Shown here: positions 6,089-13,379 of the stretch, in pieces | Layout: each line of letters begins with the position of its first letter | How positions within the stretch are numbered: the first letter of the stretch is position 1 | From: DATNPH01 sp036703315 | GTDB lineage: Bacteria; Cyanobacteriota; Cyanobacteriia; Cyanobacteriales; Coleofasciculaceae | Direction: 5' to 3' | Assembly: GCA_036703315.1 (NCBI GenBank) | Contig: DATNPH010000144.1 | Span: forward strand, 1 to 13,492 | Length of the DNA stretch: 13,492 nt | Program-made: the position numbers and the translations under genes | The notes under the pieces: generated by a model | Databases searched by the model: none | What the model was told of the DNA's origin: nothing | The model's input: only the letters and a program-made list of their open reading frames with translations

Positions 6089-6139
6089 AAGCGAAGAGCC
6101 AGCACCGGGAGTGTATATCCTGGCACTGGCTCTTCGCTT
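6089..6139. terminator. 51-nt hairpin between convergent alkB and rpe
   Basis: AAGCGAAGAGCCAG (6089-6102) and CTGGCTCTTCGCTT (6126-6139) are perfect 14-bp inverted repeats. A second stem inside the loop, CCGGGA (6105-6110) with TCCTGG (6118-6123), has one G-U pair. It begins 51 bp past the rpe stop. Neither strand has a proper T run after the stem, so it may stabilise mRNA 3' ends or be a dispersed repeat rather than a classical terminator. Confidence 0.5.
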
Positions 6140-6189
6140 CAAAGTTTGTAGCAGAATTAATTTTTAAGGAAGCTCAAACGAGTTCTGTC

Positions 6190-6897
6190 TTAAACCGTTG
6201 CTAACTGTGGTTCAGGACGCTTGCTGTTGCGAACACCCTCAATAGCTTCTGCGTAATCTTTCGCCTTAAAGACAGCTGACCCAGCAACTATAGCATTGGC
6301 TCCAGCTTCCAAAACCTGCCAAGTGTTGTTCCCCTTGAGTCCGCCATCAACTTCAATCCAGGGATCAAGTCCACGCTCATCACACATTTGACGCAGTTTA
6401 CGGATTTTTGGCAGCACTGCCGGGATAAAGCTCTGACCACCAAAGCCAGGATTGACGCTCATAATCAGCACCAAGTCGCAGACTTCTAAGACATACTCAA
6501 TCAACTCTAAAGGTGTCGAGGGGTTAAGCACTACGCCGGCTTGCTTACCCAGTTCTCTAATCTGACAGAGAGTGCGGTGTAGATGAGGTGAAGCATTATG
6601 TTCACAGTGAACCGAAATAATATCAGCTCCAGCCTTAGCGAAGTCTTCCACATACTTTTCTGGTTCCACAATCATCAGGTGGACGTCCAGAGGCTTTTTG
6701 GTGACAGGGCGAATTGCTTCAACAATCAGAGGACCAATTGTAATGTTGGGGACAAATCGACCATCCATTACATCAACATGAATCCAGTCAGCACCAGCGG
6801 CATCCACCGCCTGAATTTCTTCCCCCAGTCGGCTAAAATCCGCTGATAGTATAGAAGGGGCAACAACAATAGATTTATTGGATTGTGTTTGGGTCAT
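6190..6897 (-). CDS. rpe: Ribulose-phosphate 3-epimerase
   Basis: 235 aa, the usual length. Interconverts ribulose 5-phosphate and xylulose 5-phosphate in the Calvin cycle and the pentose phosphate pathway, in the cytoplasm. Diagnostic segments are PSILSADF (14-21), HVDVMDGRFVPN (40-51), DVHLMI (71-76), MSVNPGFGGQ (146-155) and VDGG (183-186). Expected metal ligands and catalytic acids are present: H40, D42, H73 and D184. The beta/alpha barrel is complete, and the phosphate loop GSAVFK (206-211) is intact. GGAG lies about 13 nt before the ATG, rather far, but the N-terminus MTQTQSNKSIVVAPSILSADF suits cyanobacterial homologues. It is a single gene with no obvious operon partners; the next gene upstream is divergent. 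Confidence 0.97.
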   Translation of the reverse strand: MTQTQSNKSIVVAPSILSADFSRLGEEIQAVDAAGADWIHVDVMDGRFVPNITIGPLIVEAIRPVTKKPLDVHLMIVEPEKYVEDFAKAGADIISVHCEHNASPHLHRTLCQIRELGKQAGVVLNPSTPLELIEYVLEVCDLVLIMSVNPGFGGQSFIPAVLPKIRKLRQMCDERGLDPWIEVDGGLKGNNTWQVLEAGANAIVAGSAVFKAKDYAEAIEGVRNSKRPEPQLATV

Positions 6898-7089
6898 GCT
6901 CGGCGATACTCTCCTGCGTCCTCTGTGTACTTTATCTTAACAAAATCTTTAGTAATCCTATTATTTTGTGTTAGCTCTCGCGGGACGTTAGTTCTTTACC
7001 CAAGTGACTTCAAACAACAGTAGGGACTGGTCAGAGAAAATGTGGCTTTGGTCAAACCTGCTCTTTTAACTCATAAGTGACAGCTATTT

Positions 7090-7094
7090 AGGAG
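7090..7094 (+). promoter_or_regulatory. Ribosome site that decides the TTG start of the subtilase
   Basis: AGGAG lies 8 nt before the TTG at 7103. The nearest in-frame ATG (7118) is 23 nt from this site, so the TTG start is favoured. Confidence 0.6.
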
Positions 7095-7102
7095 AAGCGT
7101 CC

Positions 7103-8707
7103 TTGGCTCAGCGGCAGATGGTTAAGAAGTTGGGATGGATAATTGGTGGCTTGAGCGCCTCTTGGTTATTGACCCCGGTACTAGCTTCACAAATTTCTTC
7201 CATAGGAGAGGCGGGAATTGAAGCTCGCAAGCTACATGCCCCTCCCTACAACTTGCTCGGTCGTAAAATAGCGATCGGTCAGGTGGAAATTGGTAGACCA
7301 GGAGTATTTGGTTTGGATAAGGCAGTTTCTTGGAATCCTGCAACGGCTCTGGAGCGAGTATTTTATCGCGACGGTCCCGCCAAAGCCAATAATGATGTTG
7401 ATACCCATGCGGCAATGGTCGCTGGTGTCATGATTAGTAAAGACAAAGCCTTGCCGGGAGTAGCGCCAGAGGCACGCCTCTATTCTTCAGCCGTTGGCGC
7501 ACCATCAAAGGGCGGACAACCAGAGGAATGCCTATCTGCTCAGTTTGTGGCTCAGCAAAATGGGGGAGATATCCGGGCGATTAACTTTAGTTTTGGCGAA
7601 CCCCTCCAGCGTGATCCTAGACCGGATGCGACTCTCGATGGTAATGCTCTACTGACGCAATGTATTGATTGGTTATCACACTTTCACAACGTTCTGTTTA
7701 TTATTGCAGGCAACCAGGGTGATGGTGGTATTCCTATTCCTACAGATAACTACAATGCAATCAATACTGCCTACACCACCCAGCGCAAAGGAGTCTTTAC
7801 CAAGGTAGATTTTCCCAACTTAAGTTCTGCGCCGATTGGGATTGGCAAGCGTGTGATTGAACGAGAGATTAATACTGGTCCTCGCCGTTCGATTAATCTT
7901 GTGGCTCCTGGTAGCAAGATCCGTGTGTATGACCTGAAGGGTAAAGTGGAGGAGGTTAGTGGCACTAGTTTTGCAGCTCCTCATATCACTGCCTCTGTAG
8001 CACTACTTCAGGAACTCGGCAATCGCCAAGTCCAATCTAATCAATCTAAGTGGAGTATCGACTCTCGACGCCACGAAGTGATGAAGGCAGTGTTGCTCAA
8101 CTCCGCTGACAAAATTAAAGACAAAGGTGATGGTTTGCTCTTAGGAATGACCCGCACCATTTTGGGAAAAGATAACAGCAATTGGTTAGATTCGGACGCC
8201 TACAAAGACCCCAAAATTCCCTTAGACATTCAGATGGGTACAGGGCAACTCAATACCTTTCGGGCTTACCAGCAATTCAGCCCAGGTCAGTGGGAGCCAA
8301 CAGTTACGGTGCCGCCAGTAGGTTGGGATTATCGTTCAGTAGAGGTGTCATCCTTTAAGGACTATGTGTTGGAAAAACCTTTAAAGGAAAAAAGCTTTGT
8401 TTCTCTGACGCTGGCTTGGGATCGCCTAGTTGAGCTGGAAGATAAAAATAAAAATAATGTCTATGAAGTTGGGGATAGTTTTCGCGATCGCGGACTAAAT
8501 AACCTTGACCTCTATCTGATGCCAGCTGACGAAAATGATACGAGCAAGAGTGCTTGCTCGTCCATCAGTGAAGTCGATAGCGTACAACATATTTTCTGCC
8601 CAGTGCCCGCCCCTGGTCGCTACAAAATCAGAGTTCAGTATCGCAAACAGGTGAATGAGGCGTCTCAACCCTACGCCCTAGCTTGGTGGACAGTACCAGG
8701 AAGATAA
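7103..8707 (+). CDS. Secreted subtilisin-family (S8) peptidase with atypical Asp position
   Basis: 534 aa, starting at TTG 7103. A signal peptide covers about residues 1-28 (KKLGWIIGGL...TPVLA). The peptidase domain (about 50-395) shows catalytic His H102 in DTHAAMVAG, the oxyanion Asn N204 in IIAGNQG, and Ser S289 in SGTSFAAPH. Where subtilases carry the triad Asp (IAVIDTG-like), this protein has IAIGQVEIG (56-64), with Q60 in the Asp slot and E62 nearby. The C-terminal 130 residues look like a beta-sandwich (NLDLYLM at 467-473, APGRYKIRVQYR at 503-514), as in pre-peptidase or P-like domains. C485 and C499 could pair. It is probably exported to the periplasm or beyond. Whether it is an active protease is open. 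The next gene, 376 bp on, encodes a secreted FHA-like protein and is a possible substrate. Confidence 0.88.
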   Translation: MAQRQMVKKLGWIIGGLSASWLLTPVLASQISSIGEAGIEARKLHAPPYNLLGRKIAIGQVEIGRPGVFGLDKAVSWNPATALERVFYRDGPAKANNDVDTHAAMVAGVMISKDKALPGVAPEARLYSSAVGAPSKGGQPEECLSAQFVAQQNGGDIRAINFSFGEPLQRDPRPDATLDGNALLTQCIDWLSHFHNVLFIIAGNQGDGGIPIPTDNYNAINTAYTTQRKGVFTKVDFPNLSSAPIGIGKRVIEREINTGPRRSINLVAPGSKIRVYDLKGKVEEVSGTSFAAPHITASVALLQELGNRQVQSNQSKWSIDSRRHEVMKAVLLNSADKIKDKGDGLLLGMTRTILGKDNSNWLDSDAYKDPKIPLDIQMGTGQLNTFRAYQQFSPGQWEPTVTVPPVGWDYRSVEVSSFKDYVLEKPLKEKSFVSLTLAWDRLVELEDKNKNNVYEVGDSFRDRGLNNLDLYLMPADENDTSKSACSSISEVDSVQHIFCPVPAPGRYKIRVQYRKQVNEASQPYALAWWTVPGR

Positions 8708-9083
8708 GCTAAAGAACCTGCCATAAAATCAATTTCGGGCAAATACCTCAAGTCCATTTCAATGGAATAAAAATTTGGCGTGCCTTATTTCGGCATGGCA
8801 ATTTATTGAGTGTGCTTCACAACAAAGTTAAGCCGTGCACATTAGAGTTCCTGTGTGAATCGAAACTTGCCCCCCTAACCTCCCCCAAATTGGGGGGAAC
8901 TTATGATGAGCTTCCCCCAAAATTGGGGGGCGATAAATTATTCATGCAGCAGCTCTATTGAATGCGTGACAGCCTATCAAGTTGCTTGCTAACGTAGTAC
9001 CTCGTTTGCTTAGGGTAAAGGCAAGGGATTAGAAGCCTTCTAGATGTACCATTTACCCTTACCCCGTGAGCACGTAATATCGT
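8708..9083. other. Gap between the subtilase and the exoprotein gene
   Basis: 376 bp without a convincing gene. Just after the subtilase there are two small stems: TCCATT-TC-AATGGA near 8753-8766, and a TGCC/GGCA stem near 8781-8795. A tandem pair of C-run/G-run palindromes follows (8882-8930). Closer to the exoprotein gene are TAGAAG-C-CTTCTA near 9030 and GGGTAAA/TTTACCC arms near 9013 and 9052. No confident promoter could be picked for the exoprotein. Confidence 0.5.
8881..8930. repeat. Tandem CCCCC/GGGGG palindromes with alternative pairing
   Basis: CCCCC-AAATT-GGGGGG (8882-8897) and CCCCC-AAAATT-GGGGGG (8914-8930) are two adjacent hairpins. GGGGGAA of the first can instead pair with TTCCCCC of the second (8912-8918), giving a 7-bp central stem. 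A further C run lies just upstream at 8870-8875. C-run/G-run palindromes of this kind are dispersed in cyanobacterial intergenic regions. It could terminate transcription from the subtilase, although no T run follows. Confidence 0.55.
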
Positions 9084-12000
9084 GTGACCGCAACTTGGTG
9101 TAAAAATACTGTGGGATTGGGAAAAGAAAATTCAAAACTGCCTGCAAGAAAGGGGCGTTGGGAAAAGCAGCAGTTAAGGATAACGTTAGCGACGCCTACT
9201 CTCAGGCTTATCGCCTCATACATCAGTTATGCGGTTTCCGTTGGGATAGCTTTGCTTTACGCCTCTAGTAGAGATTGCGCCAAAGCTCAGAACATTACCC
9301 TGGATGGTAGCCTTGGACCTGCACAAACGTTGATTGGTCCAAACTACCTTATCCCCCAAGCCGTCGGTCAAACCGTTGGTAGCAATCTCTTTCACAGCTT
9401 TGGGCAATTTAACCTCAATGCAGGAGAATCAGCTGGTTTTCAAAGCGCTGCCAATATTCAGAATATTTTCTCACGGGTTACAGGTGGCTTTCCCTCCTTG
9501 ATTGACGGTCTAATCTTCACGCAGAGTCCTAGTGTCAATCTTTTCTTGATTAATCCTAGTGGTATTGTCTTTGGTCGCAATGCTCGTCTTGATGTGGGCA
9601 GCGCAACCAAAGGCTCGTTTGTTGCTACGACGGTTGATGCTCTAGTGTGGCCGAATGGTAGCCAGTTCAGTGCCATCAATCCAGGTAGTCCTACTAGCAT
9701 ACTCACCATTGTTGGCGATCCGAGTGGGTTTCTAGCTTCTCAAAGAGCGCCTCAACCAATCGTAAGTTCAGGTAGCACTCTGGGTGTCTATGAAGGTCAG
9801 AGTTTATTGCTGCTGGGAGGAGATGTAACCCTGAACAACAGCTCCCTATCGGTGGATTTGGTGAAGGGAGGACGGATTGAGCTAGGAGGAGTATCAGGAG
9901 CAGGACTAGTAGGACTGGGTGTGAATGGCAATGAGCTTCGTTTGAGTTTTCCTGATGGAGTGGCGCGAGCAGATGTGTCTATGAATAACAGATCTGCCAT
10001 TTTTGTCGATGCTGAAGATGGCGGCAGTATTGCCATCAACGCCCGCAACTTCAATATGTCAGGAGGAAGTATTCTTAATGCTGGCATAGCACAAGGCTTA
10101 GGGCGAGTTGACTCTCAGGCGGGAGATATCGACATTAACACGACTGGAGCAGTAACACTCGCAGCCAGCAGTATTATCAACCTTTTGAATTTCCAGTCAG
10201 TCGGCAATGGGGGCAACATCAACATCACCACGCGATCGCTCTCTATTATCAATGGTGGTCAACTGGGTGCCACTACCCTTGGACAGGGAAATACGGGCAA
10301 TGTAACGATTAACGCCACCGATTCAGTATTTTTGGATGGAGTGGGGAGCAATCGTACTTCCAGTAATATATCTAACAGTGTGGCACCCGGAGCGGTGGGT
10401 AATGGTGGCGTCATCAACATTACAACAGGGTCGTTATCTGTAACCAATGGTGCTCGACTGCTTGTTAGCACGTTTGGACAAGGGGATGCGGGTAGTCTCA
10501 GGATTAATGCTCGCGATACCGTCTTCTTTGATGGGGTGGGAAGCAATGGATTTCCAAGTGCTGCCACCAGCCAAGTGGCACGGGGAGCCATGGGCAACGG
10601 GGGCAATATCGAGATCACAACGGGTTCGCTTACCCTGACTAATCGTGCTCAACTGGCAGCCAGTATCTTTGGCAATGGAAACGCAGGCAGTGTGACGATT
10701 AATGCTCGTGACACCGTCTCCTTTGATGGAGACAGTCAGGTTTTGACCAGAGTAGAACCGGGAGCAGTAGGTCGAGCAGGTAGTCTCAACATCACAGCCG
10801 GATCGCTTTCTGTCACCAATGGTTCTAGAGTGTCTTCTAGTACCAATGGCCAGGGAGATGCAAACAACATAACGATCACGGCTAGGGATATCTCGTTTGA
10901 TGGTAGTGAAATTTTCAGTACAGTAGGCCCTGAAGCAGAGGGCAATGGGGGTGATATCAAGATTACAGCGCGATCGCTGTTTGTTACCAATGGTGCTCAA
11001 CTGGGTGCTGCTACGTTGGGACTGGGAAATGCAGGCAATGTGACAATTACTGCTACCGATTTAGTCTCCTTTAATGCGGCTGATCTGATCAATCTTGTAG
11101 AACTTGGAGCCGTGGGCAAAGGAGGTGACATCGACATCACAACTGGGTCGCTGTTTGTTACCAATGGCGCTCAACTACTTGCCAGTACCTTGGGACAGGG
11201 GGATGCGGGCAATGTGACGATTACTGCTAGGGATACAGTCTCTTTTGATGGGGTCGATAGTAATGAATTTGCCAGTGCTGTACTCACCGCAGTGGAACCT
11301 GAAGGACAGGGCAATGGCGGTAATATCAAAATCACGGCTCAGGCGCTGTTATTGACAAATAGTGGTTTTCTGAGAGCTAGTACTTCGGGTCAGGGGGCTG
11401 GAGGTAACATCATCCTTAACGTCAATACCTTGTCAGCCTTTAACAGTGGTGGAGTTCTCACCACTAGTTTCAGCGCTGGTAAAGCAGGTAACATCACGGT
11501 GAATGCCACTGATAGGGTCACTCTCTCTGGCAGTGGTGGTTTGTTTGCCAATACAGCTGAGACTTCCACAGCTCAGGGCGGAGACTTGAAAATTATGACT
11601 AGCCAATTAACCGTCCAAGATAGGGCGCAAGTCAGTGTAAGCAGTGATGGGTTGGGGAATGCAGGTAACCTAAGAATCGAAGCTAACTCTATCTCGCTGG
11701 ACAATCAAGGAAAGCTACTTGCTTCGACTGCATCCGGTGAGGGTGGCAATATTGAGCTACAGGTGCAGGATTTAATCTTGATGCGCCACGCTAGCTTGAT
11801 ATCTGCCCAAGCTAATAACAATGGCAATGGCGGCAATATCACCATCAGTACCCCATTCATTGTCGCTGTGCCTGGTGAAAATAGCGACATCATTGCCAAT
11901 GCCTTTAGAGGTCAGGGAGGTAACATTAATATCACCACTCAAGGCATCTATGGGCTGGAGTACCGCCAAGAGCTAACGCCCTTAAGTGACATCAATGCCA

Positions 12001-12500
12001 GTTCTCGGTTTGGCGTAAACGGCACGGTGCAAATCAATACGCCCGGTATTGACCCTAGCCGAGGATTGACCAACCTACCAACAGAAGTAGTCGATGCCTC
12101 TGACCAGATTGCTCAAAATTGTCCAACGGGAGGCGCAACAGCAAGCCAACAAAACGAATTCATTGTCACAGGTCGTGGTGGTTTGCCGGACAATCCCAAT
12201 GAAACACTTAGCAGTGATGCCATTTGGACAGATTTGCGCCTGACCCCACGTCAAACCCAAACTCGCTCAAGTTCCCAAGACACCAAAGAGCAACCTTCCG
12301 TTTCTTCTCGTCAGGATGTTCGACGACTCGAAGCACAGGGGAAGGCATCCTTAACAATGCCAGCTAATTCCAGGACAGTCCCGTTGCTGGAAGCCCAAGG
12401 ATGGGTGATTAACGACAAAGGTCAAGTCGTTCTTTCGGCTTCTGCACCCACCACCCCCCAAAATCTAGGACTAACACCAGCAACATGCCCTCGTTCCTAA
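9084..12500 (+). CDS. Two-partner-secretion exoprotein (TpsA, FHA-like)
   Basis: 1138 aa. The N-terminal export region is long: a basic stretch of about 40 residues, a hydrophobic core at about 41-60 (RLIASYISYAVSVGIALLYA), and probable cleavage after CAKA (68). The TPS domain follows (about 70-330), with the hallmarks FNLNAGESAGF (109-119) and NPSGIVFG (157-164). The passenger is beta-helical, with seven in-register repeats from residue 374 to about 800 (GNGGNIxITTxSLxVTNGA... GQGxAGNVTIxARDTVSFDG). The C-terminal region has C1013, then FIVTGRGGLPDNP and C1135. TPS exoproteins cross the outer membrane through a TpsB pore, which is absent from this window. GTG 9084 is the first start after the in-frame TAA at 9075; GTG 9111 or TTG 9117 are alternatives, none with a clear ribosome site. 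The likely role is adhesion or a surface coat. Confidence 0.9.
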   Translation: MTATWCKNTVGLGKENSKLPARKGRWEKQQLRITLATPTLRLIASYISYAVSVGIALLYASSRDCAKAQNITLDGSLGPAQTLIGPNYLIPQAVGQTVGSNLFHSFGQFNLNAGESAGFQSAANIQNIFSRVTGGFPSLIDGLIFTQSPSVNLFLINPSGIVFGRNARLDVGSATKGSFVATTVDALVWPNGSQFSAINPGSPTSILTIVGDPSGFLASQRAPQPIVSSGSTLGVYEGQSLLLLGGDVTLNNSSLSVDLVKGGRIELGGVSGAGLVGLGVNGNELRLSFPDGVARADVSMNNRSAIFVDAEDGGSIAINARNFNMSGGSILNAGIAQGLGRVDSQAGDIDINTTGAVTLAASSIINLLNFQSVGNGGNINITTRSLSIINGGQLGATTLGQGNTGNVTINATDSVFLDGVGSNRTSSNISNSVAPGAVGNGGVINITTGSLSVTNGARLLVSTFGQGDAGSLRINARDTVFFDGVGSNGFPSAATSQVARGAMGNGGNIEITTGSLTLTNRAQLAASIFGNGNAGSVTINARDTVSFDGDSQVLTRVEPGAVGRAGSLNITAGSLSVTNGSRVSSSTNGQGDANNITITARDISFDGSEIFSTVGPEAEGNGGDIKITARSLFVTNGAQLGAATLGLGNAGNVTITATDLVSFNAADLINLVELGAVGKGGDIDITTGSLFVTNGAQLLASTLGQGDAGNVTITARDTVSFDGVDSNEFASAVLTAVEPEGQGNGGNIKITAQALLLTNSGFLRASTSGQGAGGNIILNVNTLSAFNSGGVLTTSFSAGKAGNITVNATDRVTLSGSGGLFANTAETSTAQGGDLKIMTSQLTVQDRAQVSVSSDGLGNAGNLRIEANSISLDNQGKLLASTASGEGGNIELQVQDLILMRHASLISAQANNNGNGGNITISTPFIVAVPGENSDIIANAFRGQGGNINITTQGIYGLEYRQELTPLSDINASSRFGVNGTVQINTPGIDPSRGLTNLPTEVVDASDQIAQNCPTGGATASQQNEFIVTGRGGLPDNPNETLSSDAIWTDLRLTPRQTQTRSSSQDTKEQPSVSSRQDVRRLEAQGKASLTMPANSRTVPLLEAQGWVINDKGQVVLSASAPTTPQNLGLTPATCPRS
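10203..11484 (+). repeat. Seven in-frame coding repeats inside the exoprotein
   Basis: The GGC/GGT codon that opens each unit falls at 10203, 10398, 10593, 10770, 10941, 11115 and 11310. The periods are therefore 195, 195, 177, 171, 174 and 195 bp (65, 65, 59, 57, 58 and 65 residues). The 65-residue units carry an extra loop after FDG (GVGSN or GVDSN); the shorter units lack it. The seventh unit is the most diverged and its end is approximate. Each unit probably forms two or three turns of the beta-helix. Confidence 0.75.
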
Positions 12501-12590
12501 CTTTGGCTCAAGTTGCTAAATCATAGAGAAGGAACTGCTTGAGGCAATGTCAAGTCATACACTTAAAGTTAGAACCGCCAAGATGCCAAG

Positions 12591-13184
12591 GTGATGAATG
12601 CTTCAGCTGTTTGGGTCAAGGGTATGAGATTTGCGTCAACATTGAGTCAGCAAGTTTGGATACTGCTTTTAGTGCTGGGTATCTTTGCTGCTGTGATACC
12701 TAAATTAGCATCGGCACAAACGCCATCAGCACAAACGCCATCAGCACCCGAGCCTCCCTTAGAGACAAAACTACTAGAGCCAAATGCAGCACTGGCAAGA
12801 CGCAACGTAGTAACGGCTAATACTATATCCCCGACACAGCTAACCACCCCTAGTTTCTGGTGGATAAAAAAACAGTTTGATGACGATAAAGAGTTTGGTA
12901 ACAAGTTCATCGTCAACTGGATTGCCTACCAAGACGAGAAACGGGTGGATTTAGTGGTTAACCGTCAAATTTGGACGATTCTTGACTATATAGGACGATA
13001 TCGCTTTGTCAATAAGTTTGGCACGGCTGCCAGAGATTTCAATTACGATGTTAGGGTCTTTAACCAGCAGGGATCACTCCTAGCCACCTACACCTGTAAT
13101 TACAGTACGACTCCACCTGATTGCGAGTTTAAGAGATTCGAAGCCTTTGGCCGAGATAGTTTGGCAGTTCCTCGCAGTCAGTAG
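12591..13184 (+). CDS. Small exported protein of unknown function downstream of the exoprotein
   Basis: 197 aa (GTG 12591; ATG 12594 is equally possible, and ATG 12624 would still keep the signal peptide). The hydrophobic core at about 22-36 (VWILLLVLGIFAAVI) and KLASA before QTPS indicate a signal peptide cleaved near residue 42. A five-residue tandem duplication (AQTPS twice) starts a Pro-rich linker. The mature domain begins near TPSFWWIKKQF (86-96) and continues as FIVNWIAY, RVDLVVNRQIWTILDYIGRYRFVNKFG (118-144) and NYDVRVFNQQGSLLATYTC (151-169). C169 and C178 may pair. The family is not named here; similar small exported proteins are, from memory, found in cyanobacteria near surface-protein genes. 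It starts 90 bp after the exoprotein stop on the same strand, so co-expression is plausible. Confidence 0.75.
   Translation: MMNASAVWVKGMRFASTLSQQVWILLLVLGIFAAVIPKLASAQTPSAQTPSAPEPPLETKLLEPNAALARRNVVTANTISPTQLTTPSFWWIKKQFDDDKEFGNKFIVNWIAYQDEKRVDLVVNRQIWTILDYIGRYRFVNKFGTAARDFNYDVRVFNQQGSLLATYTCNYSTTPPDCEFKRFEAFGRDSLAVPRSQ
12714..12743 (+). repeat. 15-bp tandem duplication in the linker of the small exported protein
   Basis: GCACAAACGCCATCA occurs twice back to back (12714-12728 and 12729-12743), and a third copy starts with GCAC. It adds one in-frame AQTPS unit to the linker just after the signal peptide. The two copies are identical, which suggests a recent slippage event. Confidence 0.85.
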
Positions 13185-13204
13185 GCGGCTCCTAGCTTTT
13201 ATAC

Positions 13205-13246
13205 CAAGTTGCAGCCGTTAATAAGCTAATCGGCATTCAAGTTGCA
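13205..13246 (+). repeat. Direct repeat CAAGTTGCA
   Basis: CAAGTTGCA occurs at 13205-13213 and 13238-13246, the first preceded by ATAC. ACCAAGTTGCA-like words are common in cyanobacterial intergenic repeats. This is the only visible structure between the small exported protein and the hairpin at 13342. Confidence 0.35.
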
Positions 13247-13341
13247 CAGAGAGAGGCTGGGTAAGCTGGGGGAGAAGATTATGCAATTTAAATGCACATC
13301 AGCTTAGTAAGATACCGTTGGTCAATTCACAACAAGCTTGA

Positions 13342-13364
13342 CCCCACCCCGCAACGGGCAGGGG
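13342..13364. terminator. GC-rich hairpin between convergent genes at the right end
   Basis: CCCC-AC-CCCG-CAA-CGGG-CA-GGGG forms two stacked 4-bp stems (13342-13345 with 13361-13364; 13348-13351 with 13355-13358) separated by a 2x2 internal mismatch. It lies 15 bp past the stop of the minus-strand gene and between convergent genes. There is no T run, so terminator function is only possible. Confidence 0.4.
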
Positions 13365-13379
13365 AGCCGGACTGTATTC

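Larger units (their letters stand above)
5712..6189. other. Repeat-rich gap between alkB and rpe
   Basis: This 478-bp stretch has no convincing open frame. It contains, in order, a MITE-like palindromic element (5723-5808), a degenerate direct repeat (5844-5870 and 5973-5995), a 9-bp inverted repeat (5899-5936) and a 51-nt hairpin (6089-6139). The genes on both sides are read toward it, so it must hold the 3' ends of two convergent transcripts. Confidence 0.6.

Noticed and set aside
6937..6972. Imperfect inverted repeat TAACAAAAT...ATTTTGTGTTA between rpe and the subtilase gene
   Set aside because: It needs a bulge to pair and is A/T-only in the core, so it is expected by chance in such sequence.
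10259..11000. Long minus-strand frames (119 and 188 codons) opposite the exoprotein repeats
   Set aside because: Repetitive coding sequence produces repeated open frames on the other strand. The peptides have no recognisable fold, and the sense gene is unambiguous.
10203..11484. Regularly spaced repeats considered as a CRISPR array or satellite
   Set aside because: The repeats are in frame, protein-coding, without unique spacers, and vary as beta-helix units do.
13185..13379. Possible small RNA or gene at the right end
   Set aside because: No open frame of substance and no recognisable RNA fold; only short repeats and one GC-rich hairpin.
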